64,000 nt of DNA from Pedobacter sp. L105 (GTDB lineage Bacteria; Bacteroidota; Bacteroidia; Sphingobacteriales; Sphingobacteriaceae), in assembly GCF_009765875.1 (NCBI RefSeq), contig NZ_LMUP01000007.1, forward strand, positions 318,199-382,198, read 5' to 3'. Positions 1 to 9,498 of the stretch are shown in pieces; the stretch's first letter is position 1; each line of letters opens with the position of its first letter. A model generated the notes under the pieces. The model saw only the letters and a list, made by a program, of their open reading frames with translations, was not told the DNA's origin and did no database searches. The position numbers and the translations under genes are program-made.

Positions 1-821
1 CCGTTTGGATGGTTGAAATCAATCATCAACTTTTGACCATCTGCACCAGTATAACCATCCTTTAAATCCCTGATTATTTTTGCTTTAACATCTTCATTCT
101 GATTTCCATTGAAAAACGAAATTAATGTTGCAGGCGAAAAATGATTACTGATTTGATTGTAGTTAAAATCTGTAATAGCGATATCTGTTAAAAGGGTTTT
201 ATACAAGGCATGGTAATCTGGCGTAGGATATACCTTAGTCATATTTACGATAGTTGTTGATTTTCCTTCAATTACTGTTGGCACATAACGTTCAAAATAA
301 AATACCTTTGAATTGTTATCAGAATATTTTAATGCAGGGTTATACCTTTGATAGGTATAAGTAACCTTTTGCCTGTCCTTATCTCCATAATAAAAGATTT
401 TATCCTTACTAGGACTTAATCCTACACGTTCAATAGGTATGTGTACATAACTACCAACACTACCATCAATATTAAAATTTACTTCAACTGCAATTGCATT
501 AAAAATTAAATATGATTTTAGAATTTTATCTACAAAACTATTTAAGTTGTCATCAACATTTGGTTTTAGTTGAAATGGTTTTTTATCTCCAATATTCATC
601 AGACCATCACCCCAAATATGTACCGCTTTTTGATTTATAATATTTGCATGTATAGGAGATTTTGAAAATAAAGACAAAAGGAAAAAAGGGAAATTATTAT
701 TAGTCCCCCAGGTGGTAGGTCTATCGTTTGATGTATTTTGTGATTCAGTTGCCTGTGGTATTTTCACGCCACCGAAACCTAGAAATTCTGGTATATTATT
801 TATTATTGGTTCTATAGCCAT
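1..821 (-). CDS. phage portal protein (C-terminus beyond window)
   Basis: This frame is open from an ATG at 821 to the window edge, giving about 273 residues. The N-terminal part carries a portal-like segment (NIINQKAVHIWGDGL, about residues 60-74), resembling the 'k..yi.G.Gl' region of phage portal proteins, followed by mixed alpha/beta sequence. Portals form the dodecameric DNA gate of the capsid. A CAATAC box lies 16 bases before the start. It is transcriptionally distal to the capsid genes, whereas in most siphoviruses the portal follows the terminase. Family assignment is by motif and context only; the rest of the gene is outside the window. Confidence 0.7.
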   Translation of the reverse strand, partial: MAIEPIINNIPEFLGFGGVKIPQATESQNTSNDRPTTWGTNNNFPFFLLSLFSKSPIHANIINQKAVHIWGDGLMNIGDKKPFQLKPNVDDNLNSFVDKILKSYLIFNAIAVEVNFNIDGSVGSYVHIPIERVGLSPSKDKIFYYGDKDRQKVTYTYQRYNPALKYSDNNSKVFYFERYVPTVIEGKSTTIVNMTKVYPTPDYHALYKTLLTDIAITDFNYNQISNHFSPATLISFFNGNQNEDVKAKIIRDLKDGYTGADGQKLMIDFNHPN

Positions 822-837
822 TTATTGTTTTTTTAAA

Positions 838-843
838 GTATTG
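838..843 (-). promoter_or_regulatory. CAATAC box upstream of portal
   Basis: On the minus strand TTCAATACTTT is followed by an A-run, with the box ending 16 bases before the portal ATG. It is one member of a repeated element found before most virion genes here. Its role as promoter or leader element is inferred. Confidence 0.45.
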
Positions 844-855
844 AATGGCTAATTA

Positions 856-1194
856 TTAATAGCGAAAAACATTGTATTCATTATCTTCAATTTGAGCAAT
901 AACAGCATCAGGTATTACTTCAGTTGAATCATTAATTTTCAACATTCCTTCAGAAATAATACTATCATCCAGGTAATGTTTATAATGATATAAACCTATA
1001 TTCAATTGATTAAATGAATCAGATGCAAGAACAAAAAAACTATAGTATGACTTGTAATTACTTAGATTAGCATCTAATTGAATAGTTATATCTTTCAATG
1101 TGTAATCAGAATGCAGTACCAAAGTATTAACGCCTGTTGATACAGCAGTAAGAATTATTTTATTTTCAATTGTATTTTTATCTAAGATTATCAT
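856..1194 (-). CDS. phage hypothetical protein, 112 aa
   Basis: This small protein lies between the tail-tube-like gene and the portal. I chose the ATG at 1194 (MIILDKNTIENK) rather than one at 1230, because the longer form would start inside the terminator stem at 1222-1251. CAATAC lies 6 bases before the start. The sequence is mixed beta/alpha with no recognised motif. Head-tail connector or adaptor proteins often sit next to portals, but nothing in the sequence proves that here. Confidence 0.55.
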   Translation of the reverse strand: MIILDKNTIENKIILTAVSTGVNTLVLHSDYTLKDITIQLDANLSNYKSYYSFFVLASDSFNQLNIGLYHYKHYLDDSIISEGMLKINDSTEVIPDAVIAQIEDNEYNVFRY

Positions 1195-1221
1195 AAAAAA
1201 GTATTGAGTATTATAAAAGAA

Positions 1222-1251
1222 AACCCCCAACCAAATAAATGATTAGGGGTT
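1222..1251 (-). terminator. terminator after the 184-aa gene
   Basis: Arms 1241-1251 and 1222-1232 pair over 11 bp, with two G-U pairs in minus-strand RNA. The loop is 8 nt and a short U-rich tail follows. It sits 25 bases past the stop of the gene ending at 1276. Confidence 0.6.
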
Positions 1252-1275
1252 GTAAGTAATTTGGGTATTACTTAA

Positions 1276-1830
1276 TTATGCAGTAACGCCAATGGCAGTT
1301 AATGCGGCTGTAGACTCAACGATTTTAACACCTAATGTATCAAAACCACTAAAGGTTAAAGTATAACCAATTAAATCAGCTGCTGCTTTACCCAGACCAC
1401 CAGTCATTGCTGATAATCTAAGTGAACCATTCAAACCAACTGCGAAATATTCACCTGCTTTAGACATAACAATTGCTGCTACATCTTGATTAGTTACGCT
1501 ATCTACAAAGTTTTGATTTGCGATATTCATTCCAAGTAATTGTAAACCTAGTGATACTGATTTATAGTTAGTACCATTTGCATTAATAACACCATCATTT
1601 TTTAATTCTGTTGAATCTGATGCCGTAGCAATTCCAATTTCAACGAATGTTTTACCTGATGCCATATTAATCTGGTTAATTACCCCACCAGTTGCAAGCA
1701 CATACGGGAAAGAACTACCAGAAACTGGTACTAAATCCGCATAAGCTGCCATGTATAATTTAAGTGCACCGCCCGCAATACCAACAGTGCATGGTAAAGG
1801 TAAATCGGTAAGAGATTGACAAGCTGCCAT
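1276..1830 (-). CDS. putative major tail tube protein
   Basis: This is a 184-aa, Gly/Ala/Thr-rich, predicted beta-rich protein without membrane segments. Size, composition and a position immediately downstream of the major capsid gene suit a tail tube or similar abundant virion protein, but no diagnostic motif is visible. It is flanked by its own terminators (1856-1883 upstream, 1222-1251 downstream), suggesting separately controlled expression. Unlike most neighbours it lacks a CAATAC box and has only an A/T-rich leader. A head decoration protein is an alternative. Confidence 0.5.
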   Translation of the reverse strand: MAACQSLTDLPLPCTVGIAGGALKLYMAAYADLVPVSGSSFPYVLATGGVINQINMASGKTFVEIGIATASDSTELKNDGVINANGTNYKSVSLGLQLLGMNIANQNFVDSVTNQDVAAIVMSKAGEYFAVGLNGSLRLSAMTGGLGKAAADLIGYTLTFSGFDTLGVKIVESTAALTAIGVTA

Positions 1831-1855
1831 ATATTTTTATTTTATTTTTTAAATG

Positions 1856-1883
1856 AAAAAGGGTAAGTAAATTTTACCTACCC
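1856..1883 (-). terminator. terminator after the major capsid gene
   Basis: Arms 1873-1883 and 1861-1871 form an 11-bp stem in minus-strand RNA with G-U wobble. The five A's at 1856-1860 read as U's. It lies 29 bases past the capsid stop. Confidence 0.6.
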
Positions 1884-1911
1884 TCTAATTATGAATTAAT
1901 CGTGTTATTAA

Positions 1912-2829
1912 TTATACAGTTGTGTATCTAACATCTTCTGGATAAACTACAGCGATACCTACAGAGAAGAAAGTGTTTTCTTTGAAAATATTATCATCTT
2001 TAGAGTACCACAAATCAAATCCAGTAGTTTCTGGTGAACCATTAAATGCTAATTGAAGGTTAGATAAACGCAATGCTAACGCTGTACGTGTACCGTTTAA
2101 TCCTGCTGTTGGAAACAACTTGATTGAAGTTCCAGCAACAGTTAAATTACCATCTTCCCTATACATGTTTTTAGCCCATAATGCTAATTTGTATTCTTCA
2201 TACAAAGCATCAGAAATAAATACATATGCATCTTCTTGTAACTTATCTAGGTCTGGCATCGCCATGTAAAGAGCTTGTAATTTTTCAACGATTGTTGCAC
2301 CTGTTACTACAGTTGCAGTATTACCACTAGTGGTTACAACCTGTTTAACAATACCATCAAATTTATTTAGGTTAGCTGCCGTTGCACCTGTAATAGTTGT
2401 ATCACCTTGAAATAAAGCTACTTCAACCGCTGCATTAATTAATGCAACATCTTTATCAATAATTTGAGTAGTGAAACTAGACATCAATACAGCTTCTTCA
2501 GGGTCATCACTACGAATTAAAGCTTGTGCCATATAGGTACCTTCAAAATCCTTATAGCAATAATCCTTATATACGGCTAATGAGGCTACATTTACATATT
2601 TCTCACCAAAGCTTGTATCTCCGATTGCAGTTCTACCACAACCTTGTTTTTGGAAAGTTACAGTGGTATCAAATTTGATAATGGGTGCAGATGTAATTAC
2701 ACCAGCCTGATAGTTAAGGGATGCAATTAATGCTTTTGCTAATTTTGCTTGTGAAACGCCTTTAGTTGCAATTTTAAATCCATCTTCTAATTGTATTTGC
2801 TCACTAAGAGCGGAAACATTAAATGCCAT
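1912..2829 (-). CDS. phage major capsid protein
   Basis: This 305-aa protein lies directly downstream of the scaffold-like and protease-like genes, the usual place for the major capsid protein. The C-terminal part (FDLWYSKDDNIFKENTFFSVGIAVVYPEDVRY) resembles the end of HK97-fold capsid proteins of the P22-coat-like kind. The N-terminal 'LEDGFKIATKGVSQAKLAK' would be helical. It is followed by a strong terminator (1856-1883) and preceded by an A-rich leader of about 30 bases behind a CAATAC box. Assignment rests on size, context and general composition; mass spectrometry or a profile search would settle it. Confidence 0.65.
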   Translation of the reverse strand: MAFNVSALSEQIQLEDGFKIATKGVSQAKLAKALIASLNYQAGVITSAPIIKFDTTVTFQKQGCGRTAIGDTSFGEKYVNVASLAVYKDYCYKDFEGTYMAQALIRSDDPEEAVLMSSFTTQIIDKDVALINAAVEVALFQGDTTITGATAANLNKFDGIVKQVVTTSGNTATVVTGATIVEKLQALYMAMPDLDKLQEDAYVFISDALYEEYKLALWAKNMYREDGNLTVAGTSIKLFPTAGLNGTRTALALRLSNLQLAFNGSPETTGFDLWYSKDDNIFKENTFFSVGIAVVYPEDVRYTTV

Positions 2830-2860
2830 ATATTTTTATTATTTTATTTTGTTTTTTTAG

Positions 2861-2866
2861 GTATTG
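2861..2866 (-). promoter_or_regulatory. CAATAC box upstream of capsid gene
   Basis: On the minus strand CCAATACCT plus an A-run lies 31 bases before the capsid ATG. The spacing is longer than for most other copies. Confidence 0.4.
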
Positions 2867-2877
2867 GTTATTCAGTT

Positions 2878-3573
2878 TTATTTAGAACCTAATACACTTT
2901 GTAATCTTTTCATATCCTCTTCTTTTTTGGTAACCTGTTTGAAACTGGATGATACTTGTGAATGTTGTGCAGGACTTTTAGCAACGATTTTTATATCATT
3001 ACTCAGTACTTTAACCTCTGCATCCAGGGTTGAAAACTGTTCTTTAACTGGCGTTAAATCTTCTTCTGTTAAATACTTTGGTGTAGCCTCGAATGCTTCT
3101 TTAACTGCTGTAAATTCTTCAACAGTAGCATACTTCGGTAATGCACTGAATTGTGCTATTAAACCTTCTAATTGTTGGGTTAAATCAACTACAATAGATT
3201 TCAATGCATCTAATTGCAATTGTGCATCAGGCGCAACATCCTGTGCTGCTGGTGCAGGTTCTACTGGTGTAACTGCTAATTCTACTTCAACTGCAACAGG
3301 AATAACTTTTACTTCTTCAACCGCTTTGAAATCATCGCTAGATTCAATTGTTTCAATCAATGAGTCTACAGTTGAAAATGAAAACCCATCATCCAATACC
3401 CATGTTTTATCAGGTACAGGTTCTGCATCAGCACCTTCTGTTACTTCACCTCCAACTTCTCTACTGGATAGATTTAAATCCTGTCCATCCTCAGTTTTAA
3501 CTGCTTCAAATGAATCAAGAATACCCTTTGCAAGTGTTCTTAGTTCTTTAGTGTTTTTATTTTTTTTAGACAT
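2878..3573 (-). CDS. putative scaffolding protein
   Basis: This 231-aa acidic protein is rich in Glu, Val, Ala and Pro, with a long helical or coiled-coil region (about residues 100-200, e.g. QLQLDALKSIVVDLTQQLEG). Its N-terminus is basic (MSKKNKNTKEL) and its C-terminus is Lys-rich. This composition and its position between protease and capsid genes are typical of capsid scaffold or delta-domain proteins. The plus-strand frame at the same place (2864-3601) is Ser/Thr-rich and is a shadow. No enzymatic motif is visible. Confidence 0.5.
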   Translation of the reverse strand: MSKKNKNTKELRTLAKGILDSFEAVKTEDGQDLNLSSREVGGEVTEGADAEPVPDKTWVLDDGFSFSTVDSLIETIESSDDFKAVEEVKVIPVAVEVELAVTPVEPAPAAQDVAPDAQLQLDALKSIVVDLTQQLEGLIAQFSALPKYATVEEFTAVKEAFEATPKYLTEEDLTPVKEQFSTLDAEVKVLSNDIKIVAKSPAQHSQVSSSFKQVTKKEEDMKRLQSVLGSK

Positions 3574-3579
3574 AAATTC

Positions 3580-4197
3580 TTATCTTTTTTTTAGGTATTG
3601 AACTATCTTTTTCAAATCCTTAATTAATAATTGTTCATCGTCTAAACCGTCCACATTAAAGCCCTGATAAACTGAATAATTAAATAAACCTTCAGCAGAG
3701 AAACCAAATGTTTTCACGCTGTTATAAGTATTTAAATCATCTATTTTAGCACCTAATACCCATGTACCATCAGGCAGGGATAATTGGTTAACCTGGATAT
3801 CACCAATGCCATTTCCTACAATTCCTGATTGAAAGAAATAACCTGGGATAGATTGTGTCGTATGATTGAAATTAATATTATGCTGAAAGCCATTTTTGAA
3901 AAATTCTTTGGCCATTAATCGAATATCTGAGGCTGAGAACTGCACCGTATGCCACGCATTAAATGCTTGATTTGGTTTTCTTAATATCTTTTTATCTGGT
4001 ATGATTGCAGCACCTAATATTTCCTGTCTGGCATCACTAGCTGTGAATAATTGTTTCTCCTTTTCACCAGAAAAAGCCAAATACATACTTTCGTGTGCAG
4101 GGTCATCAGTTACAGCAAATGCGTTTACATAACCATCTGTTTGTGGATTTATTGATAAATAAAAAGATGGTAATTCATTTAATTCTTGTTCTGTCAT
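3580..4197 (-). CDS. XkdF-like prohead protease
   Basis: This 205-aa protein has features of the XkdF/prohead serine protease type. A His in the segment QHNINFNHTTQ is followed by a strand, then PDGTWVLGAKIDD and KTFGFSAEGLF, which match the family pattern 'p.GtWv.g.kv' and 'GfSigG'. A Ser in the last motif would be catalytic. It lies just upstream of the scaffold and capsid genes in transcription, as expected for a maturation protease. Length fits. Confidence is moderate because the nucleophile motif reads SAEG rather than SIGG. Confidence 0.55.
   Translation of the reverse strand: MTEQELNELPSFYLSINPQTDGYVNAFAVTDDPAHESMYLAFSGEKEKQLFTASDARQEILGAAIIPDKKILRKPNQAFNAWHTVQFSASDIRLMAKEFFKNGFQHNINFNHTTQSIPGYFFQSGIVGNGIGDIQVNQLSLPDGTWVLGAKIDDLNTYNSVKTFGFSAEGLFNYSVYQGFNVDGLDDEQLLIKDLKKIVQYLKKR
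3595..3600 (-). promoter_or_regulatory. CAATAC box upstream of scaffold gene
   Basis: On the minus strand TTCAATACCT plus a run of A's lies 21 bases before the ATG at 3573. Confidence 0.4.
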
Positions 4198-4213
4198 TAT
4201 TGTGTTTTTGACA

Positions 4214-4219
4214 GTATTG
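4214..4219 (-). promoter_or_regulatory. CAATAC box upstream of protease gene
   Basis: On the minus strand ATCAATACTG plus an A-run ends 16 bases before the ATG at 4197. It lies 10 bases after the terminator of the tape measure gene, consistent with transcription restarting here. Confidence 0.45.
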
Positions 4220-4228
4220 ATTAAGCAT

Positions 4229-4262
4229 AAAAAAAGCCCCTAACAATTGAATGTTAAGGGCT
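4229..4262 (-). terminator. terminator after tape measure gene
   Basis: A 10-bp stem (4253-4262 with 4235-4244, one G-U pair) is followed in minus-strand RNA by seven U's (4229-4235). Confidence 0.65.
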
Positions 4263-4282
4263 AAAAAGAAAAGAAATAATGG

Positions 4283-6934
4283 TTAAACGTTTGTTAGATT
4301 AGCATTGAATGCTGCTACATCCATTGTGTTTTTTAATTCTTTATTTGTGATATAAGCTTTCAATGGCGTATCACCAACTAGTTGTACTTTCTGCACATCT
4401 GTACCACTTGCAGCATTTGATGTTATTGTAGGTGCAGCACTATAATTAACTGCTGGTGTTGCTGATGTTGTACTTCCAACTGAACCGCTACCACTCATAA
4501 ATTTACTTACTGTAGCTGCACCAATGGTTGCAATACCTAATGCTGCACTTACTTTAGTCTGGGTGATAGATGCTGCTGTACTTGCAGCTGCAACCAGATA
4601 TGCAGGATTAGGAATTGGTACACCTAAAACTGCTGATTCTGGTAGAATCGTTGGAATAGCTGCTAAACTTGCTGATTGTTTTGCTATAGATGCTGCTGCT
4701 CCTGTTACAATTTGTGCAATAGCTAATCCTTTTTCAACGGCAAAGAGTGTATCTGCTAAAGCTTTATTTTTACCGAATAAACCACCTAGTATTTCAAGGC
4801 CTTCATTAGCAATTTCAAATTTTGTATCCTGTAGCTTTTGTTCAGCATCTTTCTGTGCTTGCTTTAAGGCTAAATCTTTTTGATTGTAATCAAGATTAGT
4901 TTTATAAACATCTTCATTATACTTCTGTTGTGCTTTAAGCTTATCAGCATCAGACAACTGTTTTACTACCAAATCTTCAGCTAATTGGTCTGCTAATACT
5001 TTAAGTTCAGCATCATGTTTAGTTTTTAAATCTGAAGCAGGGTCATCTACTGTTGCCTGGTCTGTAACTGTCGTATTATGTAGTGTCTGTTCTGTACGTA
5101 TTTTTTTAACTTGTACGGTTGCTGTTGCTTGTATTTCACCTGCCCTATCAGGATTATTTTTAGCTAATTCATTAGCTTTTAAATAGATATCATCTATTTT
5201 CTTTTGATATTCATCTTTAAATTTATCAGCTTCATCTAAGAGATATTTATCAACTATTTTATCATTTTTAAGCTTGTTTTCTCCTAACTCAGTGGCCTGT
5301 GCATCTTGCAAAGTTTTAACTTCTTCAGATGTAGCAGAATAGATTTTGGTAGCATCTGCAATGCGTTTACGATATTTGTCCATTATGGCCAAATCTTCCT
5401 TATCACGGTCACCCATGTAAGCCTTATCAATTACATCTTGTGCAGAAATGACATTCTTATCCACCTCCTTCTGCATTGCCAAACGTTGTTCTTCCAGCTT
5501 TTTTGCTGCTGCCTTTTGAGCATCTAAACGTTTTTTGATTAAGCCATTTTCGAAGATTATTCTATCTTCTTCAACCTTTTTAGATTCTTTATTTGGGTCG
5601 TCTTCATCATTTCCCTTTTCATTCAGTTCAGCTAATTTTTTCCTATCAGCAAAGTTTTGGCGTTCTAAAGCAATTGCTTTATCACCTAATGCTTTTCGCT
5701 CTTTGATAATTGCTTCATTGGCTGCTATCAACTTTGTTAGCCTTTTCTTCTCTGCGTCATCGGCAATATTTTGAGCTTCAACTGCAACACCTTTAGCATA
5801 AACACCAGCAACATCACCAGCCTTTTTTAATTCATCAATAACTGCTGGTAAGTCACCTTTGACTAAATCAATCAAAACTTTAACAGTTGAAATAACTGAA
5901 TTTATCAGGACAGAACCAACCCCAACAAATACTTCTTTTAATTCATTGAAAGCACCTTTGGTTGCAGTGGCAGTTGGTAGAAACTCTTTAAAGGTATTTT
6001 TTAACTCCTGCCAATTCGCTATGAGATATGCTACGGCTGCTATGATTAAACCTATACCCAGAGCTTTAAAAGATAGCCCTAAAGCAGTGGTAGCAACTGA
6101 GGCTTCTTCAGTGGTAGTTGTTGTAATACTAGTGGCTAATCCTTCAGCCCTGGTTGCTGCTGCTCCTTCCAACTTGGCTATTGTTAGCTTTTGTTCGAGA
6201 ATAACCTGTTGAGAGGTTGTACCAATTGAAATTAATCTGGCTTCCTCTGCCTGAGCTTCAGCTATTGCTTGTGCCTCTGCTGCTGCCGTAGCTCCCAGCT
6301 GTGCAATGATTAAATCATTCTGTGCTACAGTTGCTTGGGCAGTAATTAATGTTTGCGCTGCTATAGCTTCTGCATTACCTGCAACCGCTACGGTATTACT
6401 TGTTACGGCAACATTTGCCGATAACAGGTTATTAATGAAGGGTATTAACGTTAATTTTGCTGTGTTGAAGGTATCAAACAATTGAATAATAGCACTGATT
6501 GACTGCAACTTAGCAATAGATGCTGCTGCTGATTCACTTGATGCACCCAGGAGGACAAACGTACCTTGGAGTGCGCCTAATGATGCAGCTGCTAACCTGG
6601 CTGTTGAACCTAATGCAGCAAATTTGTTGTTAGGGTCTAAGGCTTTAACAGCATCGTTTAGCTTTAACTGCTCATTTTTTAAATCAGCTACTTTCTGGGC
6701 TGCTTGTATATATGCTGCTGTACCAGATTGCCCAGCGGCACCTAAAGCAAGCACTGCTTCCCTTGCTTCTCTTAATTGTGTTCGGAAAGACTGTACACCA
6801 GCATTTGCTGCCTGGAACTGTCCACCATTACCCATGCCTGCTAGTGCAGTGTTAACATCGGCTACGCCTGATGCTACACCAGCACTATTAATTGAGGTAT
6901 TTATTACTACATTAGTCTGTAAATTATTATCCAT
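4283..6934 (-). CDS. phage tail tape measure protein
   Basis: At 883 aa this is the second-longest phage gene. It is Ala/Gln/Lys-rich with long coiled coils (about residues 380-700, e.g. EKKRLTKLIAANEAIIKERK) and hydrophobic segments near residues 285-310 (ALGIGLIIAAVAYLIA) and in the last 150 residues. These features define tape measure proteins, whose length sets siphovirus tail length and which later line the DNA ejection channel. It is followed by a clear terminator. Several plus-strand frames inside it are antisense shadows. Confidence 0.85.
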   Translation of the reverse strand: MDNNLQTNVVINTSINSAGVASGVADVNTALAGMGNGGQFQAANAGVQSFRTQLREAREAVLALGAAGQSGTAAYIQAAQKVADLKNEQLKLNDAVKALDPNNKFAALGSTARLAAASLGALQGTFVLLGASSESAAASIAKLQSISAIIQLFDTFNTAKLTLIPFINNLLSANVAVTSNTVAVAGNAEAIAAQTLITAQATVAQNDLIIAQLGATAAAEAQAIAEAQAEEARLISIGTTSQQVILEQKLTIAKLEGAAATRAEGLATSITTTTTEEASVATTALGLSFKALGIGLIIAAVAYLIANWQELKNTFKEFLPTATATKGAFNELKEVFVGVGSVLINSVISTVKVLIDLVKGDLPAVIDELKKAGDVAGVYAKGVAVEAQNIADDAEKKRLTKLIAANEAIIKERKALGDKAIALERQNFADRKKLAELNEKGNDEDDPNKESKKVEEDRIIFENGLIKKRLDAQKAAAKKLEEQRLAMQKEVDKNVISAQDVIDKAYMGDRDKEDLAIMDKYRKRIADATKIYSATSEEVKTLQDAQATELGENKLKNDKIVDKYLLDEADKFKDEYQKKIDDIYLKANELAKNNPDRAGEIQATATVQVKKIRTEQTLHNTTVTDQATVDDPASDLKTKHDAELKVLADQLAEDLVVKQLSDADKLKAQQKYNEDVYKTNLDYNQKDLALKQAQKDAEQKLQDTKFEIANEGLEILGGLFGKNKALADTLFAVEKGLAIAQIVTGAAASIAKQSASLAAIPTILPESAVLGVPIPNPAYLVAAASTAASITQTKVSAALGIATIGAATVSKFMSGSGSVGSTTSATPAVNYSAAPTITSNAASGTDVQKVQLVGDTPLKAYITNKELKNTMDVAAFNANLTNV

Positions 6935-6951
6935 TAATACTTTTTTTAGAA

Positions 6952-6957
6952 GTATTG
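6952..6957 (-). promoter_or_regulatory. CAATAC box upstream of tape measure gene
   Basis: On the minus strand TTCAATACTTCT plus seven A's ends 17 bases before the ATG at 6934. It occupies most of the 30-base gap between the two tail genes. Confidence 0.45.
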
Positions 6958-6964
6958 AAGAAGT

Positions 6965-9421
6965 TTACACTAATACCTTCTGTAGCTTGATTGAAGAGGT
7001 ACGGCCATTATTAGTATAGTCAACAGATAATAATTTCCAGTATGATGCACCATACATGCCTAAATCGATAAAAATTGGTACAGATAAATCCAGATTTGCA
7101 ATGTCATTTTCATTCAAATAAGCTTCACAATCAAAGTAATTGACGTTAGGATTTTTCAATTCCAGTATCTGGTTTCTATAGTTCGCATAACTCGTTGGTA
7201 CGCTGGTAGCAGACTTGATAATATAAGTTTCGTTAGGACTTCCAAAGTGGATATCACTAACTGGATTACCTGATGAATCAGTTACAAAGTTGCTTACCAT
7301 TGCAGCAATTTCAGTAATGAAAGCACTATGGGAATAACTATTATTTCTGGGATTAAATATCTCAGTGATAATAGTAATAGGTGTCTTGTTATAAGCTGCT
7401 GTAAAGTCCGCTATGCCATTATAATTTAAAATCCTAATGTTGGTATCCAATGGGAATACATTGCCATTAGAATCAAGCGTATAAATCCAGGGAATAGCCT
7501 TATCTAATCCACCTTGGCCTGTTATATTAGGTGCAGCCAAAACTAAAGGAGTTGGTGAAAATATTACATCAACAGCTAAGGGTGTTTCACTGATTCCTAA
7601 AGCATCAGTAACACTATAATCACCGTATGTTTGCCCGTATTTTTTCTGATAGAAATCATTGATATAATCACTATCACTTTTCATGGTAAAATTGTAGAAT
7701 TTTTGGATAGTGGTATTTGTGGTGATTTTTCCACGTGAAGTAAGGTCGATTTTCCTTGTCCAATCTAAAGCATTTGCTACTAGGTTTAACCCTTTGGTAT
7801 TAGCATAGTAATCATTGTATTGTTCGAATACTATTATCCTTGTATCCTGGTCTGTCCAGACATAAAAATTGAAAATATTTCTTAAACTATTTATGAAATC
7901 TAGTTGCTTAACACCTGTGGGAAGTGTTGGAATAATGGTGTCACCAATGTTTACATTAGTTACGATTGTAGCACCAACCTGATTAGGGAATTGTAAAACA
8001 ACATTAGGTATTTGATAGGTAAAATGCGCTGTATCTAAGTTGCCATTTTTATCTACAAAGTTGATACCTGTAGTAGCATAATCGGAATATAAACTAAATG
8101 TAACCCTAATTTGCCTACCCACTTGATAGGTACGTTCGGGAATTGCTAAAGTGAAATTTCTAACTAAACCAGTTGAAGAAGTTGACGCAAATAAAAACAC
8201 GTCACTAGCGACTTCATCCCAACCTACGGCTGTTCTATACCCTGCCTGGTTAGATTCTGCTACTACATTTCTTTCCCATAGTGTAAATTTTGCCTGAATA
8301 GGTTTAGATGCTCCATATAGGTTAGTATATATTAATTGTGTTGTTAATGTGCCTGCTGCCTTGAATGTTCGGTTAACATTATATACAACCAGGTCTTTAC
8401 CATAAGGATGTGAAGTTGAAATGTTGTTAGAAAAGAAACCACCAACAGTAAATAGGTTTAATGTGTCTGTTTTAGTTCCAAAGGTTACATCATTCAACAG
8501 CGTTACAAGTCCAAAACCATCAGATTCTTGTGTGAGTAGAGCTGAATCAGAATAAATACCAGCTGTATTTGTCATTGAAAATAACTGTGTACTACCAGTT
8601 AACACCTGTGGATTACCCATGTTTAGCTGATTATTTGGGATAATTAGGTTGTTAAACATGGTTTTAAAGGCAACAGAGCCATCAACACGCCAATTATATG
8701 CCAATCCTGATACTGTTCTGACCTCTGTATCTATGTTATTATCTGTAGTTGTAGTAATAAGAATGTTAGAATCAGCAAAGATTTTATCTAGGATTTTAGA
8801 CACAAAAACAGCAGGTTTAAAGTTCCTAATTTGGAAAGGATTAATGGTTGCTGCCTCAACAGATGTAGTATCCAAAAAGGGCATACCGTTGTGAATTAAT
8901 GGATACACATAACCCTGGGATAATGGGTCATTATTCCAATTATATAGAATAGAACTTAGTGAAAATGTATGTGTCATTTCGGACAAATCCAAATCTGTTA
9001 ACAGTTTATCCGCTAACATGCCTCTAAAATCAATTAAATCACCAGTAATAACACAATCATAGGATACAACATTATTTGCATTCAGATTAATATTTAATAA
9101 TCTTAAGCTACCCTTCATCAACAAAGCACCATTTTCATAAATGTATGCATCTACTAAAACCTGTGGATTATAGTTGAAAAACAATGTACCATTTGTTACA
9201 TCATCGTTATCATCATTGTATTTAGTAACCATGAATGCATAACCAAAAGCTTTGTTATTTCTGGCGGTACCTGGTAATGTTAAATCTTTGGTCGCTGCAT
9301 CTTTACGTTTACTAATATCATTGATATCACTTACGGCAAAGGTTGTTGAAAAATCGGTTGCATCTGTATCTAATTTAGTGTATTGATTGTGTACTTTATC
9401 GTCTAAATATATTTCAAACAT
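6965..9421 (-). CDS. phage tail protein, distal tail/baseplate hub-like
   Basis: This is an 818-aa, beta-rich protein of low Cys content immediately before the tape measure gene in transcription. The N-terminus (MFEIYLDDKVHNQY) and the segment ISKRKDAATKDLTLPGT resemble large tail proteins of Bacteroidota phages that build the distal tail or baseplate. I see no catalytic motif. Position next to the tape measure supports a tail-tip role, but the precise structural role is inferred. Confidence 0.5.
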   Translation of the reverse strand: MFEIYLDDKVHNQYTKLDTDATDFSTTFAVSDINDISKRKDAATKDLTLPGTARNNKAFGYAFMVTKYNDDNDDVTNGTLFFNYNPQVLVDAYIYENGALLMKGSLRLLNINLNANNVVSYDCVITGDLIDFRGMLADKLLTDLDLSEMTHTFSLSSILYNWNNDPLSQGYVYPLIHNGMPFLDTTSVEAATINPFQIRNFKPAVFVSKILDKIFADSNILITTTTDNNIDTEVRTVSGLAYNWRVDGSVAFKTMFNNLIIPNNQLNMGNPQVLTGSTQLFSMTNTAGIYSDSALLTQESDGFGLVTLLNDVTFGTKTDTLNLFTVGGFFSNNISTSHPYGKDLVVYNVNRTFKAAGTLTTQLIYTNLYGASKPIQAKFTLWERNVVAESNQAGYRTAVGWDEVASDVFLFASTSSTGLVRNFTLAIPERTYQVGRQIRVTFSLYSDYATTGINFVDKNGNLDTAHFTYQIPNVVLQFPNQVGATIVTNVNIGDTIIPTLPTGVKQLDFINSLRNIFNFYVWTDQDTRIIVFEQYNDYYANTKGLNLVANALDWTRKIDLTSRGKITTNTTIQKFYNFTMKSDSDYINDFYQKKYGQTYGDYSVTDALGISETPLAVDVIFSPTPLVLAAPNITGQGGLDKAIPWIYTLDSNGNVFPLDTNIRILNYNGIADFTAAYNKTPITIITEIFNPRNNSYSHSAFITEIAAMVSNFVTDSSGNPVSDIHFGSPNETYIIKSATSVPTSYANYRNQILELKNPNVNYFDCEAYLNENDIANLDLSVPIFIDLGMYGASYWKLLSVDYTNNGRTSSIKLQKVLV

Positions 9422-9437
9422 TATTAATCTTTTTCAA

Positions 9438-9443
9438 GTATTG
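9438..9443 (-). promoter_or_regulatory. CAATAC box upstream of 818-aa tail gene
   Basis: On the minus strand ATCAATACTTG plus AAAAA ends 16 bases before the ATG at 9421. Confidence 0.45.
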
Positions 9444-9465
9444 ATGTACTTGTCAATTAATTTTT

Positions 9466-9473
9466 TACATTTG
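9466..9473 (+). promoter_or_regulatory. TAnnTTTG promoter element of the plus-strand cassette
   Basis: TACATTTG matches the Bacteroidota -7 consensus and lies 25 bases before the ATG at 9499. Upstream TTG triplets at 9441 (spacer 22) and 9450 (spacer 13) are imperfect -33 candidates. Confidence 0.45.
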
Positions 9474-9498
9474 ATTATATACTTAAATAAATAAACAT

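Noticed and set aside
2864..3601. 245-aa plus-strand frame opposite the scaffold gene
   Set aside because: Ser/Thr-rich antisense of the coding strand; the minus-strand frame has the leader, context and composition of a real gene.
4524..7019. Several plus-strand frames inside the tape measure gene
   Set aside because: All are antisense to a long coiled-coil gene and have no leader or domain.
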